This document shows, piece after piece, positions 1 through 6,104 of a stretch of 10,146 nt of DNA; within the stretch, counting starts at the first letter, position 1; each line of letters opens with the position of its first letter. The DNA comes from an uncultured Collinsella sp. (GTDB lineage: Bacteria; Actinomycetota; Coriobacteriia; Coriobacteriales; Coriobacteriaceae), in the NCBI GenBank assembly GCA_902475785.1, contig CABSAN010000069.1, forward strand, positions 1 to 10,146. The letters run 5' to 3'. The notes beneath the pieces were generated by a model. It made no database searches, was not told the origin of the DNA, and was given only the letters and a program-made list of their open reading frames with translations. Made by a program: the position numbers and the translations under genes.

Positions 1-1847
1 ACAAGCCCTACCGCAAAAAGCGCATGACCCGCGCGCAGAAGGCCCGCGAGGCAGGTCTGGAGCCGCTCGCCAACATGATCATCATGCAGGCCTCGGCCAA
101 GGGCAGCGCGCTCGACGCCGCCGCGGCATACGTCAACGAGGAGGCCGGCTTCGACACGCCCGAGAAGGCGCTCGCCGGCGCCGCCGACATCGTGGCCGAG
201 ACGGTAGCCGAAGATCCCGAGAACGTCGCCGACCTGCGCGCCTTTACGCAAAACACCGCCGACATCGTCGTCGAGGCCACCGACCCCGCCGAAAAGACTC
301 CCTACGAGCCCTACTACAACTTTGACGAGCCGCTGCGCCGTATACCCAACCACCGCGTGCTGGCTATCGACCGCGGTGAGCGCGAGGGCAAACTCCGCGT
401 GCACGTGAACGTCGACGGTGCTGTCGCGACGGCGCGCCTCGGCAGCCGTTGGCCCCGCCGCCAAGGCGTGTTCGCGCCCGTCTTTGACGCCGCCATCGCC
501 GACGGTTACAAGCGCCTCATGGCCCCTTCGCTGGAGCGCGAGGCCCGCGCCAAGCTCACCGTTCGTGCCCAGACCGAAGCCATCAACGTCTTTGCCAAGA
601 ATCTCGAAGGCTTGCTCTCGGCACGCCCCGTGCGCGGCGCCCGCGTGCTCGCGCTCGACCCGGGCTACCGCACGGGCTGCAAGGTCGCCGTCATGGACGA
701 AACCGGCAAGCTGCTCGACCACGGCGTGGTCTACCCCACCAAGCCACGCCACGACGTCGCCGGCACCAAGCGCGAGCTCGCCCGCCTCGTCAAGAAGGAC
801 AGCGTCAACACCATCGTCATCGGCAACGGCACCGCCAGCCGCGAGACCGAAGAAGTCGTCTCGGAGTTCATTGCCGAGCAGGCACCCGGACTGCGATACA
901 CCATCGTCAACGAGGCCGGCGCGTCGGTGTACTCCGCCTCCGAGCTCGCAAGCCAGGAATATCCCGACCTGGACGTCACCGTGCGCGGCGCCATGAGCCT
1001 GGGTCGTCGCCTGCAGGACCCGCTGGCAGAGCTCGTCAAGATTCCGCCCCAGTCCATCGGCGTCGGCCAGTACCAGCACGACCTTGACCAGGCCGAGCTC
1101 TCGCGCACCCTGGGCCACGTGGTGGAGGACGTCGTCAACCGTGTGGGCGTCGACGTCAACACTGCGAGTGCGAGCCTGCTGGGATATGTATCGGGCATTA
1201 CGCCGAGCGTGGCCAAGAACATCGTGGCCTACCGCGAGGAAAACGGCGCCTTTACCGATCGCCGCCAGCTCAAGAAGGTCCCCAAGCTGGGACCCAAGGC
1301 ATACCTCAACGCCGCGGGTTTCCTGCGCATCAGCGGCGGTAAGAACCCGCTCGACGCAACGAGCGTCCACCCCGAAAGCTACGAGGTGGCAACGTCCGTC
1401 TTGGAACGCGCCGGCGTTAAAGCAAGCGAGCTCAGCCGCGGCGGCGTGCCCGACATCGAGCGCCGCCTGGGCAGCATCTCGGCGCTGGCAAGCGACCTAG
1501 ACTGCGGCACCCTGACGCTCATCGACATTGTCAACGAGCTCAAGAAGCCCGGCCGCGACCCGCGCGACGACGCGCCCGAGGTGGTCTTTAGCCGCTCGGC
1601 GCTTTCCATCGACGACCTGGAGCCCGGCATGGAACTCAAGGGCACGGTGCGCAACGTTGTGGACTTTGGCGCCTTCGTCGACGTGGGAGTGCACCAGGAC
1701 GGCCTCGTGCATATCTCCAAGCTGGCCAACCGCTTTGTCAAGCACCCCAGCGACGTGGTGCGCGTCGGTGACACGGTCAAGGTGTGGGTCGAGAAGGTCG
1801 ATCGCGACCGCAAGAAGATCTCGCTCACCATGGTACAGGGCAAGTAA
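1..1847 (+). CDS. tex: Tex family S1 RNA-binding transcription accessory protein, 5'-truncated by the window edge
   Basis: Tex is a conserved cytoplasmic nucleic-acid-binding protein linked to transcription. The reading frame is open from base 3 with no start in view; 614 residues are visible and roughly 110 N-terminal residues appear to be missing compared with E. coli Tex (773 aa). In visible-fragment numbering: N-terminal helical Tex region with TRAQKAREAGLEPLA; a YqgF/RNase H-like domain opening with VLALDPGYRTG at about residue 215; helix-hairpin-helix repeats at about 387-445 (GYVSGITPSVAKNIVAYRE, then VPKLGPKAYLNAAGFLRI); and a C-terminal S1 domain at about 541-612 (GMELKGTVRNVVDFGAFVDV, QDGLVHISKLA). 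The frame is intact to TAA at 1845-1847. No partner gene is visible. The family assignment is secure; the cellular role is known only in general terms. Confidence 0.96.
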   Translation, partial: KPYRKKRMTRAQKAREAGLEPLANMIIMQASAKGSALDAAAAYVNEEAGFDTPEKALAGAADIVAETVAEDPENVADLRAFTQNTADIVVEATDPAEKTPYEPYYNFDEPLRRIPNHRVLAIDRGEREGKLRVHVNVDGAVATARLGSRWPRRQGVFAPVFDAAIADGYKRLMAPSLEREARAKLTVRAQTEAINVFAKNLEGLLSARPVRGARVLALDPGYRTGCKVAVMDETGKLLDHGVVYPTKPRHDVAGTKRELARLVKKDSVNTIVIGNGTASRETEEVVSEFIAEQAPGLRYTIVNEAGASVYSASELASQEYPDLDVTVRGAMSLGRRLQDPLAELVKIPPQSIGVGQYQHDLDQAELSRTLGHVVEDVVNRVGVDVNTASASLLGYVSGITPSVAKNIVAYREENGAFTDRRQLKKVPKLGPKAYLNAAGFLRISGGKNPLDATSVHPESYEVATSVLERAGVKASELSRGGVPDIERRLGSISALASDLDCGTLTLIDIVNELKKPGRDPRDDAPEVVFSRSALSIDDLEPGMELKGTVRNVVDFGAFVDVGVHQDGLVHISKLANRFVKHPSDVVRVGDTVKVWVEKVDRDRKKISLTMVQGK

Positions 1848-1854
1848 ACCACCA

Positions 1855-1904
1855 AAGCAAAGGTACCCCCTGTAGCGATGTGCAAAATCTCGAGTATTCT
1901 GCAA
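1855..1904 (+). repeat. Left copy of a paired 3'-end motif (inverted repeat arm), downstream of tex
   Basis: Starting eight bases after the tex stop codon, the plus strand reads AAGCAA, one base, GGTACCCCC, nine mostly variable bases, GTGCAAAAT, three bases, GAGTATTC, one base, GCAA. The same ordered blocks with identical spacing occur on the minus strand at 2074-2025, directly after the first FSA gene. By eye 39 of 50 positions match. The function is unknown: it could be an arm of a small inverted-repeat element or a 3'-UTR/termination-associated signal. Confidence 0.7.
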
Positions 1905-1950
1905 ATTCCACCGTTCCGGATGCCCCTCAGAGACGAAAAAGCAAAAAACA

Positions 1951-1987
1951 GCCCCCGTTTTAGCGTCGTCAGAGCCAAAACGGGGGC
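1951..1987 (-). terminator. Rho-independent terminator of the first FSA gene
   Basis: A perfect 11-bp stem (GCCCCCGTTTT at 1951-1961 with AAAACGGGGGC at 1977-1987) encloses a 15-nt loop. On the minus strand the stem is followed by TGTTTTTTGCTTTTTC, a good U-tract, so it terminates transcription coming from the FSA gene about 85 nt upstream. On the plus strand no T-run follows, so it may stop tex transcripts less efficiently. Confidence 0.85.
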
Positions 1988-2024
1988 CGTTCCATGCTTC
2001 GGTTAACTGATAAAGACCTTTACC

Positions 2025-2074
2025 TTGCTGAATACTCTCAATTTTGCACGGCGCAGGCGGGGGTACCCTTGCTT
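2025..2074 (-). repeat. Right copy of the paired 3'-end motif, downstream of the first FSA gene
   Basis: Read on the minus strand, this carries the same blocks as 1855-1904 at the same spacing: AAGCAA, GGTACCCCC (2067-2059), nine bases, GTGCAAAAT (2049-2041), three bases, GAGTATTC (2037-2030), one base, GCAA (2028-2025). It begins inside the stop codon of the FSA gene (TAA at 2075-2073). Both copies are therefore in sense orientation just past a stop codon, and they face each other across the terminator hairpin. Confidence 0.7.
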
Positions 2075-2777
2075 ACGGCAGGATATGGAAACCGAGCGAG
2101 GCGATATCCTTGGCAAAACCGCGCACGGTATCGAGCGAGACCTCGTACAGGTCGCGACCGATGTTCTTGCGCTTGGTCAGGATGCTGTTGGGTACCGTGA
2201 TGATCTGGCAACCGCAGGCCTCGGCCTGGTAAATGTTGATGAGCTCGCGCGTGGACGCCCACAGGACCTCGCAGTTGGGCTTTGCGGCGGCCTTCTTGAC
2301 CGACTCCGTCATAAACGGAATGGGATCGACGCCGGTATCGGCGATGCGGCCGGCAAAGAGCGAGATGATAGACGGCGTCTCGGCGTCAACGGCCTCGACC
2401 ATCTCATCGACCTGCGTAGGCGTAAAGATGGTGGTGACGTTGACCTTGATGCCGTCGGCCAAAAGCTTGCGCACCAGCTCGGCGGTGGACTCGCCCTTGG
2501 TAGTCACGCACGGAATCTTGACGTAGACGTTATCTGCCCAGGTAGCAATCTCGCGCGCCTCGACCTCCATGGTCTCGACGTCATCGGCAAAGACCTCAAA
2601 CGAGATGGACACATCGGTGATGTGGGCCAGGACCTCCTTGGCAAACGCGCGGTAATCCGTCACGCCGCCCTTCTTCATAAGGGACGGGTTGGTCGTGAAA
2701 CCCTGAACGTTGCCGTTCTCGTACATGTCGAGCATGCCCTCGAGGTTTGCACCGTCAGCGAACACCTTGATTGCCAT
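2073..2777 (-). CDS. Transaldolase / fructose-6-phosphate aldolase (FSA, TalC/MipB) family protein, copy 1
   Basis: A 234-residue TAL/FSA-type class I aldolase, a cytosolic TIM barrel. Visible active-site features: Asp8 (KVFADG), Asn30 in GFTTNPSLM, the Schiff-base lysine K87 in NVYVKIP, and STRE near 175-178. The position that is Tyr131 in E. coli FsaA is Phe141 here (SLFAGRIADTG), as in true transaldolases (Phe178 of TalB), so transfer of a dihydroxyacetone unit may be favoured over aldol cleavage; this is inference. The length matches the small FSA-type family (about 215-235 aa). The start at MAIKVFADG is supported by AAAGGA at 2784-2789. It is 81% identical by eye (189 of 234) to the operon-borne paralogue at 5366-6076. 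It sits after the PTS operon terminator, so it is probably transcribed separately. It may be a housekeeping or differently induced copy. Confidence 0.93.
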   Translation of the reverse strand: MAIKVFADGANLEGMLDMYENGNVQGFTTNPSLMKKGGVTDYRAFAKEVLAHITDVSISFEVFADDVETMEVEAREIATWADNVYVKIPCVTTKGESTAELVRKLLADGIKVNVTTIFTPTQVDEMVEAVDAETPSIISLFAGRIADTGVDPIPFMTESVKKAAAKPNCEVLWASTRELINIYQAEACGCQIITVPNSILTKRKNIGRDLYEVSLDTVRGFAKDIASLGFHILP

Positions 2778-3004
2778 GTGAGGTCCTTTCGTTTACATAC
2801 GGCCGATAAACTGCAAAACACTTTACCTATGTTTATCAAGGCGCGAGCTGCGGGTTTTATCTTCTCGACGAACGGTTTTGCAGTTTTACCATTTTTATAT
2901 CGACACCCCAGCGGCAAAACGTTTTTCTGGTCATCGCGGTTGATTCCGTGCGCGGCGCAGAGACGACGCTTTGTCAACACGTTTTCATAACCACTCCAAA
3001 CCAA
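2778..3004 (-). promoter_or_regulatory. Upstream region of FSA copy 1 with an inverted repeat and a palindrome
   Basis: This noncoding, relatively AT-rich stretch precedes FSA copy 1. It contains a perfect 12-bp inverted repeat, AAACTGCAAAAC at 2808-2819 and GTTTTGCAGTTT at 2875-2886, and a 10-bp palindrome AAAACGTTTT at 2916-2925 with the central CG typical of LacI-family operators. A minus-strand -10-like TATAAA lies at 2899-2894, but no good -35 stands at the right distance. None of the GCTATCGAAAG boxes of the operon control region is present, suggesting a different regulator. The promoter position is uncertain. Confidence 0.45.
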
Positions 3005-3038
3005 AAGCGGTGACGCCTCATTTGAGACGTCACCGCTT
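3005..3038 (-). terminator. Terminator of the FSA-PTS operon
   Basis: A perfect 11-bp stem pairs AAGCGGTGACG (3005-3015) with CGTCACCGCTT (3028-3038), and the loop can fold further (CTC with GAG). On the minus strand the stem runs into CTTTTGGTTTGG, a moderate interrupted U-tract. It lies about 57 nt beyond the EIIC stop codon and separates the PTS operon from FSA copy 1. The sequence between it and the EIIC stop (3039-3095) holds nothing else I recognise. Confidence 0.75.
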
Positions 3039-3095
3039 CCGTGTAGGAGCCGGTTATCGGAGCTCCGCCCGATTAGGGCTTAACGTACGCCTGGA

Positions 3096-4487
3096 TTACT
3101 CTTCCTCAACGTGATTGATCACAGCACCCTTGGTGTGGATGAAGTTGGGGACGAAGGCGACGACCAGAAGGACAGCGAGAATCGCGTAGACACCGGTGGT
3201 ACCGAAGGCCTCGGCAGCGCGGCCGAGCGTAATACCAATGACGGAGAAATCGAAGTCGCCGAACGTAGTGTTCTTGAAGCCAAAGACGTCAAGAACGGGC
3301 AGGAGCAGGGCCGGGGCAAAGGTGATGAGCAGGCCGTTGACGAAAGCGCCAAGAGCTGCGCCCTTGCGACCGCCGGTAGCATTGCCGTAGATGCCTGCGG
3401 TAGCACCGCAGAAGAAGTGGGGAACCATGCCCGGGATGATGAAGATGCCCAGGGTAGCGCCCACGATGAACATACCGACCACGCCACCGATGAAGGAAGC
3501 GACAAAGCCGAGGATGACGGCGGTGGGAGCATAGGGGAAGAAGACGGCGCAGTCGACGGCGGGGATGGCGCCGGGGATCAGCTTGTTGGAGATGCCCTGG
3601 AAAGCCGGGACCAGGTCGGCGAGGATCATACGAACGCCGTTGTAGACGATGGTGACACCAACGGCGAAGGACAGGGCACAGGTCAGGGCATAGACGATTA
3701 CATTGTCGCCGCCAGCGGTCTTGGTAACGACCGCAGGATCTGCGATGTAAGCGGCGAAAGCGGTAACCAAGTAGAAGAAGGCCATGGTAAGAGCCGTGGA
3801 GATGGTGGTGTCGCGCAGGAAGGAGAACTTCTCGGGAACCTCGATCTTCTCGGTGCTGTTCTCCTCGGCGTCCTTAGCAAAAAGCGTACCGACTGCAGCG
3901 GAGATGTAATAGGCGAGTGAACCGAAGTGGCCCATGGCGATTTCATCGCCATCGGTAACCTTCTCGGTGAAACGCTGACCAACGGCGGGAAGCATAGCGC
4001 TCACGAGGCCCAGGAACATGCCACCCACGATGACAAGCTGGACATCCTGGAAGCCAGATGCCTGCAGAACGGCAGACAGCAGGCAGGCCATAAACATGCT
4101 GTGATGGCCCGTCAGGAAGATGTACTTAAACTTGGTAAAGCGGGCAATGATAATGTTCACGACGTAGCCGAGAATCAGGATCATCATGGTCTGAACGCCG
4201 AGGACGCTCTGAGCCATCGAAACGACGACCTCGTTGTTGGGCACGACGCCGGTGATGTGGAAACCGGTCTCGATGAAGGTACCCAGCGGAGCAAGGTTCT
4301 CCTGAACAACAGCGGCGCCGGCAGACAGCATGATGTAACCCAGAATGGGCTTCAGGGTGCCCGTCATCACCTTGTGGGCAGGACGCTTAAGCGCGACAAG
4401 GCCCACAAAGGCAAATAGACCCATGATCCATGCTGGCTTGGTCAGAATCGATTGGATAAACTCAAGTATGGGAAGGATGGCTTGCAT
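3096..4487 (-). CDS. ulaA: PTS ascorbate-type transporter subunit IIC (UlaA/SgaT family)
   Basis: The membrane translocation subunit of a PTS of the L-ascorbate (UlaA) family. It would move its substrate across the inner membrane while EIIB phosphorylates it. The protein is 463 aa (E. coli UlaA is 465) and almost entirely hydrophobic segments. Family blocks: KYIFLTGHH (H128, H129), EKVTDGDEIAMGH (H187), NGVRMILADLVPAFQGIS, KLIPGAIPAVDCAVFFPYAP (D312) and IIPGMVPHFF. The histidines and aspartate matching E. coli H135, H194 and D314 are kept, but the glutamines after the two histidines (Q139, Q195 in E. coli, recalled from the UlaA structure) are replaced, so specificity for ascorbate is not assured. 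The start at MQAILPILEF is chosen for AAAGGAAG at 4493-4500; an in-frame ATG at 4532 would overlap the upstream hairpin and has no family support. Last gene of the operon. Confidence 0.93.
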   Translation of the reverse strand: MQAILPILEFIQSILTKPAWIMGLFAFVGLVALKRPAHKVMTGTLKPILGYIMLSAGAAVVQENLAPLGTFIETGFHITGVVPNNEVVVSMAQSVLGVQTMMILILGYVVNIIIARFTKFKYIFLTGHHSMFMACLLSAVLQASGFQDVQLVIVGGMFLGLVSAMLPAVGQRFTEKVTDGDEIAMGHFGSLAYYISAAVGTLFAKDAEENSTEKIEVPEKFSFLRDTTISTALTMAFFYLVTAFAAYIADPAVVTKTAGGDNVIVYALTCALSFAVGVTIVYNGVRMILADLVPAFQGISNKLIPGAIPAVDCAVFFPYAPTAVILGFVASFIGGVVGMFIVGATLGIFIIPGMVPHFFCGATAGIYGNATGGRKGAALGAFVNGLLITFAPALLLPVLDVFGFKNTTFGDFDFSVIGITLGRAAEAFGTTGVYAILAVLLVVAFVPNFIHTKGAVINHVEEE

Positions 4488-4511
4488 CTGCGCTTCCTTT
4501 CTCTCTAACGT

Positions 4512-4550
4512 GGGCGCGTTTCCCTCTTCCACAGGGAACCGCCCTTTTTT
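4512..4550 (+). terminator. Intercistronic hairpin between EIIB and EIIC, terminator-like on the antisense strand
   Basis: GGGCG (4512-4516) pairs with CGCCC (4540-4544), and TTCCC (4520-4524) with GGGAA (4534-4538), around a 9-nt loop and a small internal loop. On the plus strand it is followed by six T, the form of an intrinsic terminator, yet no plus-strand gene precedes it. On the operon's own strand it has an A-tract before the stem and no U-tract after it, so in the mRNA it would act as a stem-loop just upstream of the EIIC ribosome binding site. Confidence 0.5.
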
Positions 4551-4558
4551 GTGCCGCT

Positions 4559-4834
4559 TTAGGCGTTAGCGGCGGCCGCCTTGATTGCCTCGAGGGCGTC
4601 TTCGCGGATCTTCTTCTTGTTCACATAGCTGCGAACGATCACAACGTTGCCGTGGAGCTCGGGAGCGAGTTCCTTAACGGTGATGAACAGATCCGGATTT
4701 GCGGAAGAAGCACCGTTCAGGTCCATAGACTCAACGTCGGCCTTGATGCCCTCCTCCTCGCAAAGCTCCTCGACTTTGCCAGCGAGCATCAGGCTAGACC
4801 CGATGCCGTTTCCGCATACGGTGATGATATGCAT
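4559..4834 (-). CDS. ulaB: PTS ascorbate-type transporter subunit IIB (UlaB-like)
   Basis: A small cytosolic phosphocarrier (91 aa) of the lactose/cellobiose-ascorbate IIB fold. It takes a phosphoryl group from EIIA on a cysteine and passes it to the sugar bound in EIIC. The active site is the N-terminal loop ITVCGNGIGSSLML with Cys7 and the following glycine/serine P-loop, matching UlaB (VCGNGQGSS). The rest (VESMDLNGA, PDLFITVKELAPEL, NVVIVRSYVNKKKI) has the alternating strand-helix pattern of the family. GGAAGG at 4840-4845 lies 5 nt before the ATG. It sits between EIIA (75-nt gap) and EIIC (71-nt gap), and both gaps can fold into hairpins, which may tune the relative dose of the three subunits. 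Confidence 0.93.
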   Translation of the reverse strand: MHIITVCGNGIGSSLMLAGKVEELCEEEGIKADVESMDLNGASSANPDLFITVKELAPELHGNVVIVRSYVNKKKIREDALEAIKAAAANA

Positions 4835-4857
4835 GGCAACCTTCCTCTCCTACACGT

Positions 4858-4897
4858 GACGGTTTTCCGTCTATCCAAAAGCGGCGACGCATCGCCG
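4858..4897 (-). other. Two small hairpins in the EIIA-EIIB gap
   Basis: On the minus strand the gap holds CGGCGA-TGCG-TCGCCG (4897-4882; 6-bp stem, 4-nt loop) followed by CTTTTGG, and then GACGG-AAAA-CCGTC (4871-4858; 5-bp stem, 4-nt loop). The first, with its short T-run, resembles a weak terminator or processing stem. They could reduce transcription into, or protect, the downstream EIIB-EIIC segment; this is inference from sequence only. Confidence 0.45.
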
Positions 4898-4909
4898 TGC
4901 CATTAAGGC

Positions 4910-5356
4910 CTAAAAGAATGAACGCATGGTCTCCAAAACCTGCTCGGGCGTATCGCATGCGCTGAGCTTGGCAACGCAGTCTTCGTCCTCGAACATCTGC
5001 GAAAGCTCCGCCAAGCAGCCAAGATGAGCCTTGGGGTCGGGTGCGCAAATACCCACGAGCACGTGAACCGGATCGAAATCCTCGTGTCCAAACGCAACGG
5101 CAGGGTCAAGCGTGACGATACAGATTCCCGCTTCACTCACATTGCCATCTGCCTGGGCGTGGGGCATGGCGATGCCCTCTTCCAAGACCATATAGGGGCC
5201 AAATTTGTGAACCGATGAAATCATGGCGTCAACATAGCTCTGGTCGCATTTGCCAGCGTCTACGAGCAACTTACCGCATGCCCTGATCGCTTCCTCCCAG
5301 TCGGAGGCCTCGACGTGGCAGGCAACAAGCTCGGGTTTAAGAAGATCGGTCAGCAT
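4910..5356 (-). CDS. ulaC: PTS subunit IIA of the fructose/mannitol-ascorbate family (UlaC-like)
   Basis: A cytosolic phosphocarrier (148 aa) that receives phosphate from HPr and passes it to EIIB. The phosphorylated histidine is H66 in EEGIAMPHA, and the second conserved histidine is H111 in KAHLGCLAEL. The order of blocks (WEEAI, SSVHKFGPYMVLEEGIAMPH, VTLDPAVAFGHEDFDPV, SQMFEDEDCVAKL, CDTPEQVLE) follows E. coli UlaC closely (154 aa, for example GPYFVLAEGLAMPH and FEDEENFDRLRAC). Start ATG 5354-5356 is only 9 nt after the FSA stop, with GGGGAC just upstream, and a GAGGAG encoding the last two residues of the FSA protein may also contribute, so translation is probably coupled. No EIIB or EIIC domain is fused to it. 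Confidence 0.94.
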   Translation of the reverse strand: MLTDLLKPELVACHVEASDWEEAIRACGKLLVDAGKCDQSYVDAMISSVHKFGPYMVLEEGIAMPHAQADGNVSEAGICIVTLDPAVAFGHEDFDPVHVLVGICAPDPKAHLGCLAELSQMFEDEDCVAKLSACDTPEQVLETMRSFF

Positions 5357-5365
5357 GCTCGTCCC

Positions 5366-6076
5366 CTACTCCTCGGGCAAGATATGAAAACCAAGCGCCT
5401 GAACGTCGCGGGCAAAGCCCTTGACCGTATCAAGCGAGTACTCAAGCAAATCTTTCCCGAAATTCTTGCGCTTGGCAAGAATGGCATTGGGGACCGTAAT
5501 GATCTGGCATCCAACGGACTCCGCCTGGAAGATATTGAGAACCTCGCGCGTAGACGCCCAGAGAACCTCGGCAGCAGGCTTAACGGCAGCCTTCTTTACG
5601 GACTCCGCCATGAGGGGCAGCGGATCGACGCCGGTATCGGCAATGCGACCGGCAAAGATGGACAGAATAGAGGGGGTCTCGGCAGAAACGGCATCGACGA
5701 ACTCGTCGACCTGCTCGGGCGTGAAGATAGTGGTGACATTCACCTTGATGCCGTCGGCAGAAAGGCGCTTGACCAGCGCGGCAGTGGACTCGCCCTTGGT
5801 GTTGAGCGCCGGAATCTTAACATAGACGTTGTCTGCCCAGGTTGCAATCTCGCGAGCCTCGGCCTCCATACCAGCCTCGTCATCAGCGAAAACCTCAAAA
5901 GAGACCGAGACATCGGTAATGTGCTCAAGAACCGTCTTGGCAAAAGCGCGGTAGTCGGTCACGCCGCCGGCCTTCATAAGGGAAGGATTGGTCGTGAAGC
6001 CCTGAACGTTGCCATTGTCATGCATGTCAAGCATGCCCTCGAGGTTAGCGCCGTCGGCAAACACCTTGATCGCCAT
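5366..6076 (-). CDS. Transaldolase / fructose-6-phosphate aldolase (FSA, TalC/MipB) family protein, copy 2, first gene of the PTS operon
   Basis: A 236-residue TAL/FSA-type class I aldolase with the same active-site set as copy 1: Asp8, Asn30 in GFTTNPSLM, Schiff-base K87 in NVYVKIP, and Phe141 in SIFAGRIADTG where E. coli FsaA has Tyr131. It likely rearranges or cleaves a ketose phosphate derived from the sugar brought in by the PTS encoded downstream; the exact substrate cannot be read from sequence. The start at MAIKVFADG is supported by AAAGGA at 6083-6088 and by the identical start of copy 1; an in-frame ATG at 6166 lacks a ribosome binding site and would add residues absent from copy 1. 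Differences from copy 1 (45 of 234) are spread along the chain and leave the barrel motifs unchanged; two extra C-terminal glutamates are encoded by a GAGGAG that may serve the next gene. Confidence 0.93.
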   Translation of the reverse strand: MAIKVFADGANLEGMLDMHDNGNVQGFTTNPSLMKAGGVTDYRAFAKTVLEHITDVSVSFEVFADDEAGMEAEAREIATWADNVYVKIPALNTKGESTAALVKRLSADGIKVNVTTIFTPEQVDEFVDAVSAETPSILSIFAGRIADTGVDPLPLMAESVKKAAVKPAAEVLWASTREVLNIFQAESVGCQIITVPNAILAKRKNFGKDLLEYSLDTVKGFARDVQALGFHILPEE

Positions 6077-6104
6077 GTTCGGTCCTTTCTCATTTAACGC
6101 TATT

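Noticed and set aside
2972..2977. Perfect minus-strand TTGACA as the -35 of FSA copy 1
   Set aside because: At 16-18 nt downstream the sequence is GC-rich (around CGCGCA) with no -10-like hexamer.
2025..2990. Long plus-strand open frame (321 codons) opposite FSA copy 1
   Set aside because: It runs antisense to a clearly conserved gene, has low-complexity R/D/G/H-rich composition, no good ribosome binding site and crosses the FSA promoter. It is a GC3 shadow; the matching frame at 5315-6097 opposite copy 2 mirrors the same effect.
2970..2990. Catabolite-response (cre-like) site TGAAAACGTGTTGACA on the minus strand
   Set aside because: It departs from the consensus at two or more positions in the right half and is not a symmetric palindrome; a CcpA-type regulator is not expected with confidence in this lineage.
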